Below, piece after piece: positions 26,701 to 39,800 of a stretch of DNA of 64,000 nucleotides. The notes beneath the pieces are model-generated. The model saw only the letters and a list, made by a program, of their open reading frames with translations. It had not been told where the DNA came from and did not search any database. The DNA is from Smittia aterrima (Eukaryota; Arthropoda; Insecta; Diptera; Chironomidae): positions 15,190,854-15,254,853 of the forward strand of contig CP093830.1 of NCBI GenBank assembly GCA_033063855.1. The letters are read 5' to 3'. Made by a program: the position numbers and the translations under genes. Within the stretch, counting starts at the first letter, position 1; every line of letters starts with the position of its first letter.

Positions 26701-29700
26701 TGATAAAGAAATTTCATTACACAAAAAAACTTTTTCTCTCATTTTTTTTCTTCTTGGTTTTTTTTTCTCCGCATCCGCCGCTGCTGCTTCAGAGCGAGTG
26801 AGAAATTTTAATTCATTATTTCACGCCTCAGAAAGTTTTATCATTCAACCCTTTTCTTCTTTTGGGAGAATGCAATTTAAATATCGTATATGCCTGGGGC
26901 GTCTGCCTTCCGCTTAATGTTTTCTTTCGCGAATGTTGTCGGGGTTGGTAATTGAAACGTAATTTTTTAAGAGAAAACGTTTCAAAAGGACAAAAATCTA
27001 ATTTACACGCGACTCGTGCTTTATAATTGCGCAATAAAACGAACATTAAAGCTCGGGATTACGTACAATTTAAAGAAAAACTTTTTAGAGAGCTTCGTTT
27101 GAATAGTGGAATTTAAGTTCATGAACAGATTATGCAAAATTTGTCTATTGCACTTTGATGTAAATAGCATTCAAAACTTTTAAATCTATTCGATTCATGG
27201 AATTATTCATGAGTGTTCAAGCTAGATTCACATTTGAAACACGTTGATTGATTCTTTGCTTTGTTTTTAATCTACCTAAGTAATTAAGAAGCTTTTAATT
27301 TTGAATCGGATCCAATTATTCATCGAATCGAATCCAAGTGATATCCATGTTGCATTATGAAGTTGTGGGTAAGATAAAAAGTATAATTTGCACAAGTCTT
27401 CATTCATCAAATGACTGAGAGAAAATTATTTGGAGGTGGTAGATGTCAGCAAGAAGCTTTTATAGATTTAAAGATAACTTTAAAACAGCTTGAAAACTTC
27501 AGCGAGCTTTTAGATAAAAGTGCATTTTTCACAAGCGAACGTCATAGCGATTACGCTCGTTTCATCACAATATGATAGCGCATATAACGAGAAGCTGAGC
27601 GAAGAAAAAGTTTAAAAAAGAAACTCGACTCACGGTGAATATCTAATTTGAAGCCTTTCTCAATTCCCGACTCTGGTATCAGCGATTGCTCAGCGCGACA
27701 CGACAAAAACTTCCCCTGATCTTCAAGCGTTGGATGATACGTTAACGTTGATCTAGTTAAATTTCCATCCGATGATGTCTGCGTGACGAGGGAAACGAGA
27801 AATTATCATTTCAGGACGTCATCTCCGCTTGCTTTATCTTGCTTTCTATATCAACTTACCCACTCTCTCGTCGTTCTCAGCTGTGATGATCCTTTCCACC
27901 ATGAAATCAATGGCGCCGGTCGTGATCCAGTCACCTCACACTTCAAGTCGTACGAGTGATTCGTTGATAAATACGTTACATCTTGGTCTAATCTTATCGT
28001 TAATGGACGCACTAATTTAAGGACGAAAAAAAGCAAAGAAAACGAGACGAAAACAAAATAAGCAAATTAGTTGCCATTTTCTTCGTCTTCTTCTTCTTTT
28101 GTTTTTCCGAAAACTTTTTAATGGAAAATTTTCGTTCTCGGTCATTATGACTGTCATTTGACAAACACTTACAGTTCAAGTCGAGGGTGACTGAACTCGT
28201 AATTGGAGATGAGACGTCGTTGTTGGATGATTGACACACGTAACTGTTATGCAAATCCTTTCGCTCTAATCTATTTAATTGCAAAGTGTTTTTCACTTTT
28301 TTATCCGATATCTGAATTGACGTGGTGTTGAGAAGAATATTATCCCGCCACCAAGTTACCTGAGGCAACGGTCGACCTTGAATAGGAGAAATGAGAGGAA
28401 AAATAAAGATAATTAGCATGACTCTCTCGACATGGCTGTACGGGCCAGAAATCCATTAAATCCCTTTTTGCTTTTCAATTTCGGAAGCTGAACGTGTTAC
28501 AATCACTTCATTTTTAAACGATTTTTCTCCAGCAAGACTTGAAAGACTTTTATTGCTATTCATGCAAGATTAAAGCAGCGTCTATCTTAAAGAATTCACT
28601 GACTTCACTTCATTGTTACTGTAAAAGCCTCTTTAAGAAGAAGTTTAAGAAGGAGAATAATCGATTTTCTCCATTCTCTTTTGGAATTTATGAAAATTGC
28701 GATACACAAGAATGGAGCGCACATTATCTCAAGCTTTGAATCAACGCGAGGAACAATATGTGTTGCTATCACAAAACAATTTTCTCTTTTGCTCCGCAAC
28801 ACATTATTATTCAGACTTTCTTGCTTCGAAGCGTGAGAGTGAGGGAAAGAGAGAAGACTTTTTGAAGGCATTTGTATGGTAATTATTTTGATCTTGAAAG
28901 CTTTTTGTGTTGATAAAAATAAATCTGCAGTTCGCCCATGTCAACAGAAATTTGTTTACTCGCGCGAATCTTTCATGGGTTTATTAGGCTTTTCGCAGTC
29001 GTTTCGAGTGATTTTCCTCGCAGCAAATCGTAGAGAGGTTAAATCAATTTGTTTACGTAAAGAAAAGTAAGCAAACTTGCTTTAAAAACATTGTTTATTG
29101 AAGCATTGAGCGTCGTGTGTCTTGTTAAACATTCGCTTTATGCCGAAACCCATAAATATGCGAACGAATTGCCTCATAGTATCTTTATTTTTATTGTTCA
29201 CTTATTCTCTGAAAATTTATTATTTTCTGCTCCTTTTTCCAACTCCGAGAAAAATCTTTCTCTTCTTTAAAACGATCGTAAAACCGTTCGTTCTGTGAAT
29301 ACAAAAAATCTTTCTTTCACCTTTTTTTCGTGTAATTCTAAAGGACGAAGATGGCAAGATGGAATAAGGACTATCAATTGAAATGAATTTCCTTTAAAGG
29401 AAGTTAAGAATGTGAGAGAATTAGTCTAACAGGGTGGAAGTTTGTCTTAAGTTTTTCAAAGTTCGGTTTCCGCTTACCAAAGGTCACGAATTATTTCTCA
29501 CCGACTAAAAAAACAGGAAATGCTCATGAGTTCAGTTCAAAAGATGTTTGATAATCAAAACAGCTATGAAAACTGCTACGTAGTTGGTAAACAACTCCTT
29601 CTGTAAGCTCCAACCAACCCTCTCACACTTCCCTTCATGTTTATGATCGCAAAGCTCGCAAGAGTATCGGGTGCTAAGCAAAACGTCTTTTTAATATTTC

Positions 29701-30553
29701 AAATGGAAACCTGAAGATCTTTTTTATGTAAATATATTGCAATTTTATACACCTCGAGCATCTTCTCGCCTCGTTATTATCAGCACATCGTTGTGAGAGC
29801 AATTTCAAAAAAAAAAGTAGAACAAGGTGTTGTTGTTTATGCAGAGATAATCAGAAGCGTTTTGAAAAAAGTGCAAACACGTTATTGATGTTCAAAGTAA
29901 TAGTTGATTGAAGCGGAATTGCTTAACTAGGGAAATCCTTTCATCAGTCAAATTCAAAAGGTTTTCTATTCGATTTAATAGTGAACTAAGTGCAAAGTAC
30001 TTACCTCCAGTCGAGACGCACGTGATGTTGATTGATGCACCTTCATTGTAAGGTCCGAGAATAAAGTGAGGTATATGAACTCCTTTCTCGTTGAGGATGA
30101 GGACATTCTCAGGTGGAACTAAAAGCAAACAAAGAGAAGCAAATACAATTTAAGCTTCCAAAAGAAGAGAAGAAAAAAGGAAAATTGAAATCACTTCAAA
30201 TCCTTTCTCACCGATCACGCTCAGTTGAATTTTTATGTTCCGTGTTGGACTCTTCACAAAGTCTGCTCGACATCGATACAGCCCGTTGTCCAGGCCCTTA
30301 ACGTTGGTTATAACAAATGATGGCAATAATGTCGTATTAAAATTAGAACGACCGTTTAAGCTCCCAGTGCCCTCGTGATGTGAACCCTTATCCAGTTGCT
30401 CGGTGTGTCTGACATCGAAGCTATAGATGGGCGTGCTTTGACCTTCTTTGTACCAAATAACTAATGAAACTCTATCGCCAGTTATCGGCGAAGTCAAATT
30501 GCATGGCAGTCGTGCTTCGCTACCAACAACAGCTTCCGTATGAAAAAGCGGGA
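23762..30553 (-). CDS. Sidestep-family immunoglobulin receptor (16 coding exons, 5' partial)
   Basis: Exons 5' to 3': 30553-30212, 30118-30005, 28376-28173, 28011-27860, 27778-27634, 26672-26536, 26474-26315, 26256-26042, 25762-25681, 25576-25417, 25358-25222, 25084-24863, 24755-24526, 24449-24324, 24119-23949, 23845-23762. Every junction agrees in phase, giving about 893 residues. Order of domains: V-set Ig (GSEARLPCNL, then WYKEG, then DNGLYRCRADF), four further Ig domains (for example VTWWRDN, ISWWKGS, KVSWRHN, then a GFYSCIASN-type strand F, then DYGTLLCWGGNELG), one fibronectin III-like domain, a transmembrane helix (LLGIFGALLLILSAIILVVR), and a cytoplasmic tail with NPDIIPQ, an ITIM-like LTYADLTI and a proline-rich end. 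This order matches Drosophila Side proteins, neuronal ligands for Beat receptors that guide axons. The signal-peptide exon is missing and should lie 5' of 30.6 kb. Donors at 25221 (GTTGGT) and 24323 (GTCTTT) are weak. The exact paralogue is not assigned. Confidence 0.88.
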
Positions 30554-30559
30554 CTGGGA

Positions 30560-33500
30560 AGGAAAAATGATAGCAATCAAAATTAATTAGCATTTTGCTG
30601 CTTCCCTCACTTTATGAAACTCTATACATTTTTTTCTGCTTGCTTGCCTTCCAAACATTGAGCCTTGCATTGACCTGAATGTGATGTAAATTTGCTTTTA
30701 TCTAATGACGGACGCAAAAAGCTTTCATCGAAACATAGTTTTCGCTTACATTGTTTTACATTGAGCTTATAGAATGAGCTTCGCTGAAGTGAAAACTGTT
30801 TTCATTTTCTCGGTTCTCTACGTACGCCTGATGCGATAACCAAGATCTGAAATGTTATGAGACGAAGCCCTTGTATTCCTTTTTCAAATATAAGAGAAAA
30901 TGTTGATTTTTCATTTTAGTTTTGTGAAAAAGGTTTTTTTTAGAAAATATTGTATTAGGAATAGCAAAGTTTACTCTTTATGCAGTTTGTTCTCTTTTTA
31001 AGTTAATTAAGTAAGTTCTCTTTAAACTCTCATAGCTTTGTACAAAAAAAAGAGCTCAAGGCATTACTTCTTGTTGTGAGTTTATTACGCAACTTAGTTG
31101 AAAGCTCTTGTTTTCTCTGTCGATTTTTGTTTACATTTCTCGATTGCAAGACTGGCAAAAGTCGATGCTTTGAATGTAAATAGAAACAAACGTAAACATA
31201 AACATTTCGCGAAATATAAATTTTCAGATCGATTTCATGTTTTTGTTTGTTGTCTGTCCTCAAGCAACGAAATGAATCTGACGATGTCTTATTTGTTGAA
31301 ATCTAAACATTTCATCGTCTTAAAATATTCCGATAAAATCGAAAATAATTTCTCAACCACTGTCGATGATCTCAATCCTTCTCTCTCCAGAATGTTTGTT
31401 TAGGAATGAGCCGACAAAAGAACAATATTTGATGGACAGGACAGAGAAATGAATTGTCATCTCAATAATCATGACGATCTCGATTTAAGGCGGTGAAGGA
31501 TGGAAAGCTCTTTTTAAATATCTGACAATGTTATCTTAAAATATTTATCCTTTTAACGTGGGTTCATCCGATAACAACAACGAAATGTGCTCTTGACAAA
31601 GAAAGACTTTCAAAAACTAATAAAACTCCCACGCATGCTTCCTGCTTAGTTCAAAAGATCTCATGGAGTTACTAAAGGATTTCGCTATTGATTGCAAAGA
31701 TATTTTGGTAAATGTGTAATCAAATATCAGTTTTCGCTCCATTGAGTCGCTTGAATCCATAAAATATAAATCAATCTTCCAGCTAAAGCTTTAACGAAAT
31801 CTTTATTGTAGCATAACGTATCTAGTAGATAGGTAGGTGCACGTTCGAATGGAGAGATTCTTCCGCCTAATACAAAAATCGATTTTCTGAGCGAAATATG
31901 AGATCCTGCTGAACACGAATGTTTAAACATTCATCTTGTCAAGACACAGAAAGCTTTCTAAGGATCTGTACAGATATGACGTAAGATATTTTAAATAATA
32001 ATTGAATGCCAAACAACTTAAACCTTTCATTTTCACCCACCAACTGCTTTTAAGCCTCAGACTTAACAGGAAAATGTAATTGAGTTTATTTAATGTCGAC
32101 AGGGGACGGCTCGGGTCTAGTGTAGTCGTAGTCGTCATAGACAGTTGATAGCTTCTGTTTGAGTAACTCAATCAAACAATGATTTAATTAGAAAGCCCAA
32201 GCAAGAACCCTGACAATTATTAAAACTTAAACTAATTTTGACAGCAAAAGAGTTAATTCAATTTCTTAATCTTCTAAAACCTCGATGAAAGAAAGAGAAG
32301 TGATTGCCGAGCTCCCAGACACGTTTGCAGTCCTTTCTTCCTTTCGAAACTTTATCTTTCGGAACGCCCAGTGTCAAAAGCTGAACCCGGAGGCGTTACA
32401 AGTCATGTTGAGGCGAGTGTTGAGGTCAATTTCTGTTTGCAACATAAATTTCATTACGAACTTCTCGATAAACTATTCCGCTCCTCAGATCTCCACTGAG
32501 TATTAAAATTTATCATCCTTGCGAGTGAAACTAGCCGGGATTGCTATCTGAGAGGCGGCAGTAGCAGTCCGGGCTGCCATAACAACATGAAAAATGAGAA
32601 AAAATCATGATCTCTCTGCCTCATGAGAAGGCTCATCTGAAAGTCACTCAACATCATCGTTTGTCGAAAGCGGCTGCATGGGAAAATTTAAATCGAGGCA
32701 AATTGTGAAAAATACATCTTTGTCATTATGTGGAGCAGGAGCAGCATCATTAAAATAAAGGACTATTTTCCGCAGAAAAAGACTGAAGAACGACAACATC
32801 GACGTCGAAGGACTATTAAGACGACAAAAATGTTTAAGCATTAAAAAACATGAAAAAAATTTGTGTTCGTCGTTGAAAAGTTTTCTTGTCGAAAGGCAAA
32901 GCAAAGCGAGGGCGAAATGAAAAACGGGAATTTCCACGTTTCAACACAAAAGATTCATGGCTTTAATTTTAATTTAAACAAAAACCATTTGCAATTGTCC
33001 GGAGTCATGAGGAGGATGAGAAGTCGGTCATGATGAAAGTTTTAACTTTTGCGAGAGAGAAAAAAGTCAACTGCTGGCATTCAAATGAGAGACGAATTAC
33101 TGGAAGCTCTGTCATGTTTTCTGGCATTAACATAAATTAGGTTGACCCACAACAGCAATTTTTGGCTTCTCCTTCAGTCTTTTAATTCCACATCTTGAAC
33201 AAACTAATTCTCGCCAATGAAGGAAAAAAATTGTTTGTCTATATAGTTTTGTCTTTTTATCGCAATTAGACCAATAAACCGAGACATATCTTTTACTGGA
33301 AGTAAAAGAGGAAATCTTTTTATATTTTGCTTTTTTGATCGATAAAATTCGGAGGCGAACCTTTTAGGCTTTTCCAATGATTTCAATGATCAAAGAATCG
33401 AGACAGAATTAAATTTCCTTAGAAATATATTAAAACGTCTAAGAATATAGAGTTCGTTGCTTTTTTTAATAATTTCTTCTCAAGAAATCAGGAAGATCAA

Positions 33501-35825
33501 AGAATTCTACTGTCATGCGTAAGTCGATGTCATCGTTACTTCTAGAAAATGAGGATTCTATGACAATTGTGACCTTTTCAGAAGTTTTCTTCGAGATCAA
33601 GGAAACGAACATTTCTTTTCTTTTTGATGTTTTGCCAAAACTCAATTAAAGACTCCGTTCATCCCTTACAACTTTAATTTAATCGATTTTCGTCCTCGAG
33701 CGGTTCGGCTGCGAAAGAAAGGAGGCAGAAGCGGTAGCAAAAGATGAAAAGGGACGAATTATCATGCGGGCGTCACGAATAAAATACTACAATAAGTTTT
33801 CAAAAATGTTTCTTTTCGGGGAGTTTGAGAGATTGAATGGGGGCTGCTTCGTCTCTGGGGTTGACACAAAAAGTTTTCTCTAATTTGTCATGCGAATTAA
33901 AGTCCTTTATGTCTCTGTCATTACTTAAAGTGCAAAATTTTTCATTTGGCTTCATCGCCTCAATTTTTTTTTTCTCGAAGGGAAATGAAGAATAAGAGAA
34001 GTAAAGAGCAAATGTTTTCATTCAGCTTTGGCGAACTAGATGAATGAAGGAAGGGAGAGAAAAAATGGATATCGCCATGGATTTATCGCGATTTAGCAAA
34101 AGCAATTGTTCCGCAAAGTTTATTTTTGGGAAAAACAAAGAGAAAGAACGCAGATGTCAATGCTGGCTATAATTTAAAGGACGCAAAGGGCGTTTTTCTG
34201 CGGTAAACTCAAATCTCTTTAAAAAATGAAATCACGATATTTTGGAATTAAAAATATTTACAATTGCACTTTAGATTACCACAAATGTCATAATATAAAA
34301 CGAGTGAGGCGCAAAGCAAATCTCTGACCGGCTGATGTCCTCGCTCAAAATTCACATTGTCTTCACAAATAAATTACAACCAAAAGCACAAAACCGGCAC
34401 ACAATCGCTAAAAATTATGTCAGACCCAACATAATTTATAAAGATGTCGTTTTGGGGGCTGCTAACATCATCAAATGTAATTCTTTTTCGGGGTCGTGTC
34501 AGACGACTCAAACACGACATCGGAGGAAAGAAGAGGACAAATTTTAATTAAACGATCTATGTGCGTTGCGTTTCATCCCTCATAATTCACGAGGCAGAGC
34601 TTCACAACTTTTCGCTATCTCTTTTTAGAGAGTTAAATAACTTTTGTTAAAGAAATTGATGTTCGTTTTGATAAAAACGAAGCGAATAGCGTGAAAACTG
34701 CACTCGTCGTAAATTTTGGCAATTTCCACAGCGAGAAATTTTTATCGGCGATGATTTTCTCGTTGGGATTTACATGCTCGTAAAATTTTGAAGGATGCCG
34801 AGCTTGATGAAATATTTATCTTAAAACGCAGTGATTTGTGTTTAGCTTGTCTTCCAGTTCTGGTTGCATTTGATCACCTCCGGGGTCTTATCAGCAGGCA
34901 GAGAATAATGAAAGAGAATTAGTTTCTAACCCCAGTGTTAAATTTGTTTTTAATGGTGATTCTGTCGTTGGATCCGCATTTGTAAGAAGAACGACCCTTT
35001 TAACTAAATTAGATTAAGAGAAGAAAGAACGAATGAGGGTGAACCGGGATTGATTGTGACTTTGGAAAGCTAAGGTGGGAGAGTAAAACCAGGCGAGTAT
35101 GTAATTGATTTCTCATCAGTAAAATGATTCACGGTAAGCCGGTATGGATTTTATTGCCAACTCAAACTCGTGGGTAAATTTTCAATTCTCGGATGCTGAA
35201 GAAACTTTCCTTCTTTCTTGCGTTGATTTATTGATTTGTGCGCCCACATTAGGCCCTTGCCGCCCTCTTACAAGATCTACGATAAATAAAATGCGAAAAT
35301 AAAATAAAAATTAACTGGTAAATCGAAATTTTATGTGCTTTCTTTCTCATCTCATGTAATTTATCCTTTGTTAGTCAACTTTCCCCCTCTTAGCCTCCCC
35401 CATTGCGTGAGTAATTTCCTTTGTAACTTGTTCCGCACTTCCTCGAACAATCGGAGTTTTCTCCCGCCGATGTTTATTTTTCTCATTATTTTCGCAGTCA
35501 CTTTCTCGTATTTCTTTTCCTCGTGAAATTATACTTTCGGTAAGTGGAATGTTCTTCTCCGGAAAAGGAGATGAAGGTGCGAAGTGTGCGTGATACCTAC
35601 TTTCCTTCTGATTGAAGTTCATTCCGGTTCAAAACAAATATCAGCATCAGCAGAAATGATTCCCCAAAGCGATTTGATGGATGGATGAGAAATAAATTAC
35701 AAACTGTCAGTGACTTCAATAATTTATAGAAAAGAAGTAAGTAACTTTATATCGATGAGTTGACAGGTTGTTAAAAATACTTCAAAATAAATTGTGAAGG
35801 AACAACACTTCTGAGAATGTTGAAT
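30560..35825. other. Probable long 5' intron of the sidestep-type gene; no gene seen
   Basis: The first recognised exon of the sidestep-type gene starts at 30553 with a 2-nt split codon, so at least one more 5' exon must exist. No opposite gene start lies before Elongin-A at 40.8 kb, so this stretch is most simply intron or 5' flank. I looked for a short exon with a start codon and hydrophobic leader and found none with a usable donor. No domain-bearing open frame is present. Confidence 0.4.
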
Positions 35826-35836
35826 TATTTACAAGC

Positions 35837-36862
35837 GGGTGGTGGTATTTCCAAGGAAAAGTATATAATTTATATATAATTTATAAATAAATTATATATA
35901 ATTTACAAGTTGACTTTTTTCATTACATATAAATTATATACAAATTATATATAAAATGTATATAAATTATAGTTTATACATTATTTATATATAAAAAAAC
36001 CGTACAATTTCCATGTGACACCAAATTGGTTTCATGGAAATTATTTATAATTTATATATAAAAAATATATAATTTATATACATTTTATATATAAATTATA
36101 AAACAAAGAAAACAGAATATATCATGATATATCACATGCGAGATATATCATAGTTTTCATTGAATATTTATTAATTATATACAAAAAGGATATAATTTAT
36201 ATACATTTTATAAATAAATCTTCGAAATTAAAAATTTTATATTTTGTTTTAAATGAACTTATTGTATCATTTTATTGTACATATGTAAGAGAATTGACGT
36301 TTTAATTGACTGTTTAGTGATTCAATACAATTGTTCATCTAAACCTACGCACCAATCTGAAGGCTTATATCGTCGAGTCCACTTTTTTATGAAATACATA
36401 GTAATGTGGATATAAAATCACTCCGAAGCAAGAAATATTATTTTCAATTCGCTTATGTACAATGATATGATTCAATAAGTTCATTTAAAACAAAATACAA
36501 AATTTTTAATTTCGAAGATTTATTTATAAAATGTATATAAATTATATTCTTTTTGTATATAATTAATAAATATTCAATGAAAACTATGATACATGCGAGA
36601 TATATCATGATATATTCTGTTTTTTTTGTTTTATAATTTATATGTAAAATGTATATAAATTATAAATAATTTCCATGAAAACAATTTGGTGTCACATGGA
36701 AATTGTACAGTTTTTTTATATATAAATTATGTATAAACTATAATTTATATACATTTTATATATAATTTGTATATAATTTATATGTAATGAAAAAAGTCAA
36801 CTTGTAAATTATATATAATTTTTATATAAATTATATACTTTTCCTTGGAAATCCCATGTCCC
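35837..36862. mobile_element. 1,026-bp foldback DNA transposon, Mutator-like (9-bp TSD)
   Basis: A perfect direct repeat, tttacaagc, flanks the element (35828-35836 and 36863-36871). Inside it are terminal inverted repeats of about 460 bp. The left begins gggtggtggtatttccaagg and the right, read on the other strand, begins gggacatgggatttccaagg; after the first few bases they match closely. The arms are extremely AT-rich (repeated TATAAATTATATA-like words) and converge on a loop of roughly 150 bp (about 36297-36443) that has no coding capacity. A 9-bp duplication with very long inverted repeats is typical of Mutator-like elements and their foldback derivatives; the superfamily call is inference, the ends are seen directly. 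Confidence 0.8.
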
Positions 36863-36871
36863 TTTACAAGC

Positions 36872-39800
36872 CTCGCTTTGAAAACTTATTTTCTTCGTAA
36901 CTTAATAGCAATATAACAATGAATCACTTAAAATCGTTCAACGGAAGAATTAGTGCATCGTCCACGAAAGAAAAGGGAGTCGACGACAATGAGATCTGGC
37001 GGGAAAACTCTGCCTTATCATCATCAGAAGGACAAAGTGCTGTAGCGAAGTGAGACAAGTTTATGACAAAGGAGAGAGGGGAAAAGTAGCAGAGAACAAC
37101 ATAAATAGACACCTGGGAGTGTTAAGAAATTGTGAGCTAATGAAGTTTGAGTTGCTCGCCTCCATTAAAGATGAACTTTTAGAAAAGGGAAAGAGGAAAA
37201 CAACATCAGCAAGGCAACGAATGGAAACTCAGAAGAAAAGACAAATATTTGTGACATATTAAAAGTTATTTTCTCGCATATAAAACTAGGATTTGCCGGC
37301 TGAATATTTAATGCTATCAACTCCGTTCAGAAAAGTCAAGGCGAGAACATTTTACTTTTCCTTTTTCTGTCGTCTTTAGGCTCAACAAATTAATTGAATG
37401 AATTTGGTAGAAAAATAAATAAATCAGAGAGCGAGAGAAAGCTCGAAAGTCTATTTTCGTTACTGTTAGCCTTAGAGGATTGTTGGTCGTTCGGTGGCAA
37501 GTTGAGTATCAGATAACTGAAAGGGAATGAGCGGCGTTGCTGATTACACAACATCCTGCCTAGAAGGATGTTTGCGTAGAACAGGGGAGAACGAGAATGT
37601 TTCGATATCGAGATCTTGGTGTTGAATATAGAACATTCATATTCTACCGAAAAAGGAAAAAATATTTGCCCGCGCTGGGAGTCGAACCTAGGCCCTTCTG
37701 ATCATCGGTCAGTTGCTCTTGACAACTAAGCTATCACGGTATGTTTCTAATCTCGGCACAAACGCTCCTTGTATTCCAAGACTTGGACTATTGGAAAACG
37801 ATGAAATCAGAGACGAAGGCAAAAGTTTTCAAAAGAGGCTTGTGGGAACAACGCTTTGAGCAAGGCTCGCTTTCATATCAATAATTTCTTAGAGGATTGT
37901 AGCAACAGCAGCTACAATGAAATGGAAAACAACCATTAAGTTTTTTTCTGGTGCAAAAATCTCCGTTGTCTAGAAGTTTTTAAAGCTCGGCAGTCTAATG
38001 CCGCAGCAAAACCTCGGCAGTGTCAGAGATTAATAACGAAGCAATAAATAAGTTTTTCCTCGTTCTTATTCTTCCGTCTAAGAAACGGGAAGTAAAGGCT
38101 CAATACAGGCTTTGAAATGCTTGATGTTTATTCTCATTTGAAAACAAACACATCGCTCTGAGTTGCCATCGATCATGATTTCGTTTCAACGCGTGTAGTG
38201 GAGGGAGAGGGAAATGAATAATGGTTAGGGAGCCAAGGAAAGTGAAAGGAAACTTTATTATTCAAGTTTACGGGAAATTCTTCGAAATGTTGTCTGAATT
38301 TTGGAGTATCGCGATTGAAAATTTCCTCCTTCTAAAAACAACTCGTTGAATTCCTCATCTGAGATCTAATTAGCGATATTAATTGGAGCTTTCACTGCTT
38401 GCTTCAAGTTTTTCCATTCAATAATTTATGAGTTCGCATCATTAAGAATATATCTTAGAAAAATTTTGACTTGAAGGTCACACGATTCTTCATCGAATTC
38501 TGCTTTGCACAACAAATGGAAACAAAAGCGAAAAGCTTCGCATAAAACTGAAATGCGTATTTTTCTCTTTTTCCGGTTTTCTATTTCTACAACCAACCTA
38601 CACATGAAGGAAAATGGATCATCGCTCTTTTGTTCCCTAATGTGTTTAACTAGATACGCCGAAAGAATCGGCTGTTGTTGTTCATGGGCGAGAAATCGCA
38701 GAGAAATTGAGCAATTTAGAGAACATAAATAAAGCAGGGGTTAGCATTGGTTTAGGATTTTCAAGTGAATTTCATTTAAGATGATTCAAAATTTCCTGGA
38801 TTTCTTTTGTTTATTTAAAGTTGTTAGTTTTCAGGAAAATTCTACTTGAAGAAAAAAATTTCTTAAAACCTCTTGAGTAAAAATAGATTTCATGAACTAC
38901 AACCCTGAAAATTTCAAAGCTCAAACCCCATTGCTCTTCGCGCGTAGAGACAGCAAAAGATATTTCCATTCCATAAGAACAATAATTTGTAAATGTCCAT
39001 TGCCACTTTTCTTTTACGCTAAACGAAGAGGAAAGCAAGCGAGGCTTGTAGGTCATGTTGAGAGATAAAACAGACTGTAAAACTATGTTTTTATGTCTTG
39101 TCTTTGAAGGAGTTAAATAATGAAATTTATGTAAAGTACGGCCATAATATTTTTTGTTGCTCTTTCAGTTTCAGGCTGAGAAAGGATTTTCTTCATTCGA
39201 TGTAGAAAAATATGAGTGAAATGAGGGGGAGATCGTAGAAACGAAGAAGAAGATGGCAAAAAATATGTTTTGCTTGTAACTGTCTACAAATGGAAGGCAA
39301 AGCAGGAAAAAATGTTTCTGTCTATGCTTTGCACTCACTGTTCTCATCCTCAGAGCTTTTCGTTATCAGGTTTGTCGCGGCATGATTGAATAAAAAAACT
39401 AATCCAAATGTCAGTAATCCAATGAAATTTGTAACAAACATATTTTAATGAATTATTCATTAATTTCTTTTCTTCTCCTCGGATTTTAACACTTTTCTGT
39501 TTTTTTGTTTGTTTGCACAAAAGCTTTCACTCCCTGTTGTCACTTACACAAAACTTTTTCCACCAATTAATTCAAGGCTCGAAGCTGATGAATATTTCAT
39601 TAAACTTTTTCCTGTACGAGACTCTCGATGACATAAAAAATTAATTTCATCTCATTTCCATTCATTTTTCGTTTCGCATTCACTTTAATGCATAGCGTCG
39701 ACAAAAAATGTTTTTATGATTCTCTCGGATTTTATTTTTTTACATTCTACTCGTCCAACAGCCGCATGTAACTTTTTCACATGGTTAATTACATTTCACA

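Noticed and set aside
32644..32937. Leader-like frame (MEIPVFHFALALL) as the missing signal exon of the sidestep-type gene
   Set aside because: The first codon is GTG rather than ATG and no donor of the required phase follows.
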